This document shows, piece after piece, positions 15,928 to 20,456 of a DNA stretch of 20,456 nt. Under the pieces are notes generated by a model. It saw nothing but the letters and a program-made list of their open reading frames with translations. It searched no databases and was not told the DNA's origin. The position numbers and the translations under genes are program-made. The stretch covers positions 1-20,456 of the forward strand of contig CAMLIT010000082.1 in assembly GCA_946480295.1 (NCBI GenBank). Direction: 5' to 3'. The DNA is from an uncultured Gemmatimonadota bacterium. GTDB taxonomy: Bacteria; Gemmatimonadota; Gemmatimonadetes; Gemmatimonadales; Gemmatimonadaceae. Position 1 is the first letter of the stretch; every line of letters starts with the position of its first letter.

Positions 15928-16923
15928 TCACCGGCAGCAGCCGTCGTCGCAGCCGCAGTCGCGCTTCGACGTGACGGCTCCGAGCGAGGCGAGCTGACGC
16001 GTCGGCTTCTTCGCACGCGCGCTCGACGACTCGGGCTGCGCCGAGGCACCGGGCTTCGTCGCCCGGACGAAGGCGCTCATGATCCTGCCCTCCACCTGGT
16101 CGGCGAGCGACGCGTCGAGCCCCGTGCCGGCGATGAGCGCCGCCGCGTCCTCGCGCGAGTAGACGCGCGTGGGCTCGATGCTCGGGTTCTCGAACCCGAC
16201 GTCCCGCAGGAGCGCGAGGAACTCCCGCTCCTCGAGCGCGCCGGCCACACAGCCGGTCCAGAGGGCCATGCTCTCCTTCACGACGTCCGGCAGCCCTTCA
16301 CGCACGACGATGTCGCTCACCGCGAAGCGCCCGCCGGGCCTGAGCACGCGGAACGCCTCCTTCAGCACCTGGCGCTTGTCGCCGGACAGGTTGATCACGC
16401 AGTTGGAGATGATCACGTCCACCGTGTTCGATGGGAGCGGGATCGCCTCGATGTGTCCCTTGAGGAACTCCACGTTCGTGGCGCCGGCCTTCGCCCTGTT
16501 CTCGAGGGCGAGGGCGAGCATCTCGTCGGTCATGTCGAGGCCGTACGCCTTGCCGGTGGGGCCGACGCGGCGGGCGGAGAGGAGCACGTCGATGCCGCCG
16601 CCGGAGCCGAGGTCGAGGACCGTCTCGCCCTCGTGCAGCTCGGCGAGCGCGGTCGGGTTGCCGCAGCCTAACGAGGCGAGCAGCGCCTCGGCGGGGAGGC
16701 CGGCGGTCTGGCCGGCGTCGTAGAGGTCGGCGGTGATCGGGTCCCACGTCTCGCTCGTCGAACCGCAGCAACCGCTCGAGCCGGGCGCACAACAACCGGC
16801 CGTCGTGGCGCCTTCGGCGACGCGCTGCGCGGTCGCCCCGTAGCGCGCCTGCACTTGGGCGCGGATCTCCTCCAGCGTCGTCGGAACCTTGTTGGGCGCG
16901 TCCTGTTCGTTCTCGGTGTTCAT
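15928..16923 (-). CDS. arsM: Arsenite S-adenosylmethionine methyltransferase
   Basis: Predicted 331 residues. The SAM motif is VLDLGSGGG (102-110), with GLDMTDEML next. The As(III)-binding cysteines of ArsM are present in their usual contexts: Cys87 (SLGCGNP), Cys175 (ISNCVINLS) and Cys225 (WTGCVAG); a vicinal-pair region CCAPGSSGCC (44-53) precedes them. It methylates arsenite stepwise to methylated species, some volatile. The last ~45 residues are a polar linker ending in CGCDDGCCR (Cys323, 325, 329, 330), an addition to the enzymatic domain. The ATG at 16923 has a GAGG ribosome site; an earlier ATG at 16974 would fall at the predicted promoter. Cotranscribed with arsN2 and acr3. Confidence 0.94.
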   Translation of the reverse strand: MNTENEQDAPNKVPTTLEEIRAQVQARYGATAQRVAEGATTAGCCAPGSSGCCGSTSETWDPITADLYDAGQTAGLPAEALLASLGCGNPTALAELHEGETVLDLGSGGGIDVLLSARRVGPTGKAYGLDMTDEMLALALENRAKAGATNVEFLKGHIEAIPLPSNTVDVIISNCVINLSGDKRQVLKEAFRVLRPGGRFAVSDIVVREGLPDVVKESMALWTGCVAGALEEREFLALLRDVGFENPSIEPTRVYSREDAAALIAGTGLDASLADQVEGRIMSAFVRATKPGASAQPESSSARAKKPTRQLASLGAVTSKRDCGCDDGCCR

Positions 16924-16945
16924 GATCGCCTCGTCGCCGGAGTAG

Positions 16946-16974
16946 ATCAAAAAGCGTTGATGCATAAGGGACAA
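16946..16974 (-). promoter_or_regulatory. Second ArsR-type operator within a possible arsM promoter
   Basis: The dyad ATCAA (16946-16950), six bases, TTGAT (16957-16961) matches the one before arsR arm for arm and spacing for spacing, including the GC that follows. On the minus strand TTGTCC (16969-16974) and TTTGAT (16946-16951) are 17 bases apart and could be a weak promoter that the dyad overlaps. It lies between arsR and arsM, 23 bases before the arsM ATG. Confidence 0.6.
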
Positions 16975-16984
16975 AAAAGGTCGG

Positions 16985-17317
16985 TCATCGGCAGCACGTA
17001 CCCACGCGCCGAATGGGCAGCGTGCCCTTCGTGGGCTGCAGCGCCACTGCGAGATCGTGCACCTCGGCCAGCGCTTCGGGCGCGATGCGGTAGTACGCCC
17101 ATCGCCCCTCCCGGCGGTCCATCACGAGTCCCGCCTCCTTCAACACCCTGAGGTGGAAGGAGAGCCGCGACTGCGCGGCCTCGAGCTCGTCCTGCAGCTC
17201 GCAGACGCACCGCTCACCGCCACGGAGCATCTCGAGGATGCCGAGTCGCGTCTCGTCGGAGAGCGCGTGGAAGAGCTGTGCGGCGCGGGCGAGGTCGAGA
17301 GCAGCGGCGGTGACCAT
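16985..17317 (-). CDS. arsR: ArsR family arsenite-responsive repressor
   Basis: Predicted 110 residues, the usual ArsR/SmtB size. ALSDETRLGILEML (18-31) and the recognition helix region AAQSRLSFHLRVLKEAGLV (47-65) form the winged helix-turn-helix. The metal box reads GERCVCELQDE: Cys37 and Cys39 match Cys32 and Cys34 of the E. coli R773 repressor, but the third Cys of that site is absent. The protein ends in Cys108-Cys109-Arg, a C-terminal pair reminiscent of the Acidithiobacillus ferrooxidans ArsR, which binds As(III) through C-terminal cysteines. It should leave its operator on binding As(III). It is the first gene of the ars operon; its mRNA is probably almost leaderless. Confidence 0.95.
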   Translation of the reverse strand: MVTAAALDLARAAQLFHALSDETRLGILEMLRGGERCVCELQDELEAAQSRLSFHLRVLKEAGLVMDRREGRWAYYRIAPEALAEVHDLAVALQPTKGTLPIRRVGTCCR

Positions 17318-17325
17318 GGGGAGAA

Positions 17326-17353
17326 TCTATATCAACTTCTGTTGATGCGTCAA
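17326..17353 (-). promoter_or_regulatory. arsR promoter with ArsR operator in its spacer
   Basis: On the minus strand TTGACG (17353-17348) and TATAGA (17331-17326) are 16 bases apart; ATAGAT with 17 is an alternative reading. The perfect dyad ATCAAC-TTCT-GTTGAT (17331-17346) fills the spacer. Only eight bases separate the -10 box from the arsR ATG at 17317, and no ribosome site is present, so the transcript should start at or within a few bases of the start codon. Confidence 0.72.
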
Positions 17354-17532
17354 GAGGCGGCCTCCGGGCGGACCCCAACGTGGCGCGCTGCGCCGTCGGC
17401 ACGTAGTGTGGTATGTCGTCCGACTCGATGCGCGAGCGGAGGCACGAGCGCGCGCGTCGCGGCGCCCACCGTGGGACGCCGCCGTAGCGCCACGGCCGCC
17501 CCGCCGCAATCGGGCCACCCCGGAGGTGGACC

Positions 17533-17979
17533 ATGGACGCCACCGCGAAGACGGCGTGGCTGCGCCTCTTTCTGCGAGTCCTGTCCGTCGGATTCCTCGC
17601 AGCCTTCATCCCCTGGATCACGCTCATCCTGCTCAACGCGCCCAGCCTCGCGCCGGGCAGCCGGCTGGCCCCACTGCTCCGGTTCCAGCCGTACAACCCC
17701 TCGTACGAGAGCATGATGTCCGCCATCTACATCGTCTGGGCGGTGATGCTCTGGCGTGCGTCCGACGATCCCGCGCGGCATCCTCTCTTCATCGACTTCA
17801 CGATCTGGGCGAACGCCGCGCACGGCGTCGTCATGGTCGTGGCGACCCCGATGCAGAAAGGCGCCGGGATGATGGTGATCGAGAGCATCCCGCTGCTGGC
17901 GATCGCCGCCATCCTGTGGTGGCTCCGACCGCGTGCAGCAAGCGCCCAGCCGTCACTGCGCGCGGCGGTCAGCGGCTGA
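17533..17979 (+). CDS. Small integral membrane protein, DUF6632-like
   Basis: Predicted 148 residues with four hydrophobic segments (about 12-34, 59-74, 86-104 and 112-131). The central part, ESMMSAIYIVWAVML then FIDFTIWANAAHGVVM, resembles proteins labelled DUF6632; the resemblance is from memory and the function is unknown. The ATG has a GGAGG ribosome site about seven bases upstream. It is divergent from arsR across a 215-base gap that holds the arsR promoter; no strong promoter for this gene was found. Its last 11 bases overlap the end of the convergent DGC-domain gene. Confidence 0.8.
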   Translation: MDATAKTAWLRLFLRVLSVGFLAAFIPWITLILLNAPSLAPGSRLAPLLRFQPYNPSYESMMSAIYIVWAVMLWRASDDPARHPLFIDFTIWANAAHGVVMVVATPMQKGAGMMVIESIPLLAIAAILWWLRPRAASAQPSLRAAVSG

Positions 17980-18451
17980 TCGCCTCCGCGAGCTTCTCCC
18001 GCACCTGCTCCGCCACCCGGTCGGCGACGGCATCGCGCTCGGCCTCAGGCACCGCGTCGATCGCGAACTGGTCGGTGTACCTGTTGTATAACGGCAGCAC
18101 GTCGATCTCCACGATCTGGTCGGGCCGGAGCAGCCGTCGCATCTGGCGCGCTTGGCACTGGAGGAAACAGCCGTCGATCACGACGACCTGCTCCGCCTCA
18201 CGGATCCAGCGCGCCATCCCGGACTGCGGCACCGTCAGCGCCTCGCCCTGACAGGCGCGCGCGAACCCCGCCTGCTTGCCGATCCGGTTCGCCGCCTGCC
18301 GGGCGATTTCGCCGCGGATACAGGGTCCCTCGCACGAGAACACGGGGACGGTGCCGTCGCGCATCTGCTGCGCCGCGTACTTCTCGCCCGTGGGGCAGAC
18401 GAGCGTGGTCTCCTCGATCTCGAGCTGGAAGGTCGTCGCGTTCGCGGTCAT
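17969..18451 (-). CDS. DGC-domain putative zinc-binding protein
   Basis: Predicted 160 residues. The eponymous Asp93-Gly94-Cys95 with Cys99 (VVVIDGCFLQCQA), the earlier SCEGPCIRGEIARQAAN (Cys40, Cys44) and Cys19 and Cys67 match the DGC family (PF08859), small proteins believed to bind zinc through conserved cysteines. The biochemical role of the family is not established. Here the DGC domain is followed by a C-terminal charged helix rich in Glu/Arg. The ATG at 18451 has GGAGG upstream; the longer frame lacks family sequence. The neighbouring ECF sigma factor also has a Cys-rich tail, so redox or metal sensing is possible, but that is inference. Confidence 0.87.
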   Translation of the reverse strand: MTANATTFQLEIEETTLVCPTGEKYAAQQMRDGTVPVFSCEGPCIRGEIARQAANRIGKQAGFARACQGEALTVPQSGMARWIREAEQVVVIDGCFLQCQARQMRRLLRPDQIVEIDVLPLYNRYTDQFAIDAVPEAERDAVADRVAEQVREKLAEAISR

Positions 18452-18627
18452 GGTGTGCCTCCGCATACCTCTGGTCGAGCGGATAGGACGGAACGCGGGC
18501 CGGAATGGATACACCTCTCGCCAGAAGTCGGCGCGACGTCGGCGCCGGGACACTTATCGCTCACGCCGCAAGCCTGAGCGCGGCGAGAGTTTCCGCGATA
18601 GCCCGGCCGACGCTGCCGGCCTGGCCC

Positions 18628-18680
18628 CGATGGATCACGCATCGTGCTGGCGTACGATGGATGATGAGGCATTGTGCTCG
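18628..18680. repeat. Imperfect tandem repeat upstream of the four-helix gene
   Basis: CGATGGAT followed by GCATCGTGCTGG (18628-18650) recurs as CGATGGAT then GCATTGTGCTCG (18655-18680), with three extra bases in the second copy. The pair ends about 14 bases before the start codon at 18695, in the divergent gap between the DGC gene and this gene. It may be a duplicated binding site. Confidence 0.4.
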
Positions 18681-18694
18681 CACAGGAGGACCAC

Positions 18695-19063
18695 ATGGCC
18701 ACGACATCCCATCCGCATCCGACATCACCCGAGGTGGCTCCCGCACGGAGTGAATTCGCCGCGCGCCTGGACACCATCGGCTGGGGCGTGTTCCTGCTCA
18801 TGACCGGCGTGCTCTGGCTCTTTGCGGCGGCCGTCCCGTCGGGCACCTGGCTCGTGGGAACGGGGCTCCTGCTCCTCGCGCTCAACGCGGTGCGGTACTT
18901 CAACGGGCTCGCGCTGCACACCTTCACGCTCGCGCTGGGCGTGCTGGCGCTCGCCGGAGGCCTCGCCGACTTCGCGGACATCGAGCTCCCGCTCCTCGCG
19001 CTCGCCCTGGTCGCGTTCGGCGTACTGCTGCTCGTGAAGCCGTTCGCGAAGCACCGCCGGTGA
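18695..19063 (+). CDS. Small four-helix membrane protein of unknown function
   Basis: Predicted 122 residues. A polar N-terminus (1-25) is followed by four tightly packed hydrophobic helices (about 27-46, 50-67, 73-91, 97-114) and a basic tail (KPFAKHRR). The arrangement recalls LiaF-type or DUF5668-type small membrane domains, but no motif settles it. The ATG has an AGGAGG ribosome site at 18684-18689. It is divergent from the DGC gene and convergent with the ECF sigma gene; no anti-sigma signature is seen, so a link with that sigma factor is unproven. Confidence 0.82.
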   Translation: MATTSHPHPTSPEVAPARSEFAARLDTIGWGVFLLMTGVLWLFAAAVPSGTWLVGTGLLLLALNAVRYFNGLALHTFTLALGVLALAGGLADFADIELPLLALALVAFGVLLLVKPFAKHRR

Positions 19064-19111
19064 CGGCGTCGATCGCCTTCGCGACCGCCCCAGCCGGGAC
19101 CGCAGCGTGAT

Positions 19112-19726
19112 CTACGGACGGCGGCCGAACCCGCGTCGGCGCTCGCAGACGACGACGCCACGTTCGTCGCACGAGATGTCGCAACCCGCAGCAAGGGCGG
19201 TCTTCAGCCGCGCGCGGGCGCGGTGCAGCCGGATCTTCGCGTTGTCGCGCGAGAGGCCGAGGCGCTTGGCGATCTCCGGGCCGGTGAAGCCCTGGAGATC
19301 GTGAAGCACCAGGACCTCGCGCTGGGCATCGGGTAGCGTCGTCAGGAAGTGGAGCACGCAGTCGCTCATCTCGTGCTGCTCGAGCAGTTGGTCGGGACGC
19401 AGCGCCACGTCCTCCTCGTCCACGGCGTCCGCCACGTCGCCTACCGCTGCCAGCGGGAGCGCGGGGCGACGCACCTCGTGCGTCCGAAAGCGGTCGTAAC
19501 AGAGGTTCGTCGCGATCCGGTAGAGCCAAGCCTGGAGCGCCGCGGGATCCTGAAGTTCCGCGAGCCGTTGGTGAACGCGCAGGAAGGTCTCCTGCGTGAG
19601 GTCCTCGGCGGCCGCTTCGTCGTGCACGAGCCGGAGGATGTAGCGGTAGATCGAGGCACGGTACCGTTCGGCCACGGCGCTCGATCGGACCAGCACGCCG
19701 GCGTGCGGGTGCGTTGGGGAGGACAC
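19112..19726 (-). CDS. ECF-type RNA polymerase sigma factor with Cys-containing tail
   Basis: Predicted 204 residues. Region sigma-2 is clear (YRYILRLVHDEAAAEDLTQE, 27-46, then AWLYRIATNLCYDRFR, 66-81) and region sigma-4 follows (LPDAQREVLVLHDLQGFTGPEIAKRLGLS, about 121-149). After it comes a tail with Cys182, Cys186 and Cys194 (AGCDISCDERGVVVC) that could bind zinc or sense redox state; similar tails occur in one branch of ECF factors. The start is a GTG at 19726 with GGGAG about eight bases upstream. No anti-sigma factor gene is adjacent, so the tail may itself carry the regulation. Confidence 0.92.
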   Translation of the reverse strand: MSSPTHPHAGVLVRSSAVAERYRASIYRYILRLVHDEAAAEDLTQETFLRVHQRLAELQDPAALQAWLYRIATNLCYDRFRTHEVRRPALPLAAVGDVADAVDEEDVALRPDQLLEQHEMSDCVLHFLTTLPDAQREVLVLHDLQGFTGPEIAKRLGLSRDNAKIRLHRARARLKTALAAGCDISCDERGVVVCERRRGFGRRP

Positions 19727-19848
19727 GGGGATGCTCCCTCGGGGCGAGATCGGCCCCGCTCCACGATGGACCGGCGACGGGGCGACGTCGGTCGTTCACC
19801 ATAGGGAATTCTGCCGCGCGCCGCCATGTCCCCAGTGCGCCCGCGCGG

Positions 19849-20060
19849 AGTGGGTTCGCCGTGTTCTACGAGGCGCAAATGCTCGACGAGACGACGCGCG
19901 GCGAGCCGTTGCCGGTGCTCGAGAAGTTCTCGACACCGTTCCCGGGCTTCAATCTGTGCTATCCGGAGCGGCGACGCGCCTCGCCAGCACTGCGGGTGTT
20001 CGTCGATTACCTGCGGCAGGAGCGTCGCGAGCGTCGCGCCCGCTCCGGCGTGCGGCGAGC
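19849..20060 (+). pseudogene. 3' remnant of a LysR-type regulator gene
   Basis: The frame starting at 19849 reads FYEAQMLDETTRGEPLPVL and then PFPGFNLCYPERRRASPALRVF, which is the closing part of a LysR effector-binding domain (the usual pattern is a PPFPGFxLYYPSRRxxSPALRAF ending). The DNA-binding domain and most of the effector domain are missing; sequence upstream to 19727 shows none of it. The frame runs on to 20166 with an unlike Arg/Pro-rich end, so the true stop is lost or shifted. The fragment begins 120 bases from the sigma factor start and lies beside a tRNA cluster. Confidence 0.75.
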
Positions 20061-20132
20061 TCGCGCCCGCAGCGCCAGGCCGTCCGAACCGTGCAAGCCC
20101 CGACGACGCCGGTGCCCACGCCAGACGCATGA

Positions 20133-20161
20133 AAAGCCGACCGGATCTTCCGGTCGGCTTT
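20133..20161 (-). terminator. Rho-independent terminator of the tRNA transcript
   Basis: AAAGCCGACCGGA (20133-20145) and TCCGGTCGGCTTT (20149-20161) are perfectly complementary across a three-base loop. On the minus strand the second arm runs into CTTTTC, the expected T-run, 31 bases past the end of the tRNA-Gly gene. It is symmetric and could also end transcription from the plus strand. Confidence 0.88.
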
Positions 20162-20191
20162 CGTAACTCGCTGTTCCTGCAGCACTTGCAG

Positions 20192-20263
<72 letters not shown>

Positions 20264-20303
20264 GTTATGCCCTACGCTATCACCGGCCCCGCTGGGGCGC
20301 CAG

Positions 20304-20375
20304 AGCCACAGGTCGGAATTGAACCGACGACCGCTCGATTACGAATCGAGTGCTCTACCCCTGAGCTACTGTGGC
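20304..20375 (-). tRNA. tRNA-Thr (anticodon CGU)
   Basis: A complete 72-base cloverleaf on the minus strand. The acceptor stem begins GCCACAG and pairs with CUGUGGC; the anticodon stem CUCGA/UCGAG encloses the loop UUCGUAA, giving anticodon CGU, which reads ACG. The T arm is CGGUUCAAUUCCG. CCA is not encoded. It is 40 bases upstream of tRNA-Gly in the direction of transcription and probably cotranscribed. Confidence 0.94.
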
Positions 20376-20403
20376 GGATCCTGCTACCTGCCTGCCTACC
20401 GCA

Positions 20404-20456
20404 TGCCCTGGCGCGGACTCGAACCGCGACGCCTTGCGGCACCACCCCCTCAAGAT
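20404..20456 (-). tRNA. tRNA-Leu (anticodon GAG), 3' part
   Basis: The 3' 53 bases are in the window; the 5' part is beyond its end. The T arm GGUUCGAGUCC, the long variable arm (GUGCCGCAAGGCGUC) typical of leucine tRNAs and the loop UUGAGGG are readable. Aligning with the E. coli Leu-GAG tRNA, where the loop is UUGAGGU, gives anticodon GAG. The discriminator is A. CCA is not encoded. Confidence 0.88.

Noticed and set aside
16924..16974. Longer arsM starting at 16974
   Set aside because: The extra 17 residues are not arsM-like, the codon overlaps the predicted internal -35 box, and the ATG at 16923 has a ribosome site.

Overview
The window is very GC-rich and densely coded on both strands. 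A chromosomal segment of a soil-type, high-GC bacterium is the best reading. The BTAD/kinase/ATPase/TPR regulator, the Tat-exported Gfo/Idh/MocA (GH109-like) protein and the overall style would fit Gemmatimonadota, but that placement is inference: no rRNA or marker gene is present. There is no CRISPR array, transposase or phage gene.

Layout. (1) 1-2606: a Tat-signal GH109-like oxidoreductase/glycosidase preceded by a 28-bp perfect palindrome, convergent with a VOC protein and an exported cupin. (2) 2667-7140: a strong promoter drives a four-module regulator (BTAD + Ser/Thr kinase + STAND-type ATPase + TPR), whose stop overlaps the start of a SAM methyltransferase. (3) 7158-10165: a ferric-reductase-like flavohaem membrane protein and an ankyrin-repeat protein, both on the minus strand. 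(4) 10347-13001: an antibiotic-biosynthesis-type monooxygenase and a TetR regulator, divergent from a seven-helix membrane protein and a second methyltransferase; a 17-bp inverted repeat fills the spacer of the divergent promoter. (5) 12998-13741: two small stress-type proteins (GlsB/YeaQ family and DUF3597) with a tandem palindrome between them.

(6) 14006-17353 (minus strand) is an arsenic resistance operon in the order arsR, arsM, arsN2, acr3, then a broken arsC. Arsenite would be sensed by ArsR, methylated by ArsM and exported by Acr3; ArsN2 would acetylate an organoarsenical. The arsenate reductase gene is still recognisable but has at least two frame disruptions, one at a catalytic cysteine codon. 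Two identical-consensus dyads (ATCAA-N6-TTGAT) sit inside two predicted promoters, one before arsR and one before arsM.

(7) 17533-19726: a small membrane protein (DUF6632-like), a DGC-domain zinc-binding protein, a four-helix membrane protein and an ECF sigma factor with a Cys-containing tail. (8) 19849-20456: a 3' remnant of a LysR-type regulator, a perfect intrinsic terminator, and three minus-strand tRNA genes (Gly-CCC, Thr-CGU and a partial Leu-GAG cut by the window end).

The observations most worth following are the doubly controlled ars operon with its decayed arsC and cysteine-rich ArsR/ArsM tails, and the four-module kinase regulator coupled to a methyltransferase. No clearly new multi-gene system was identified.
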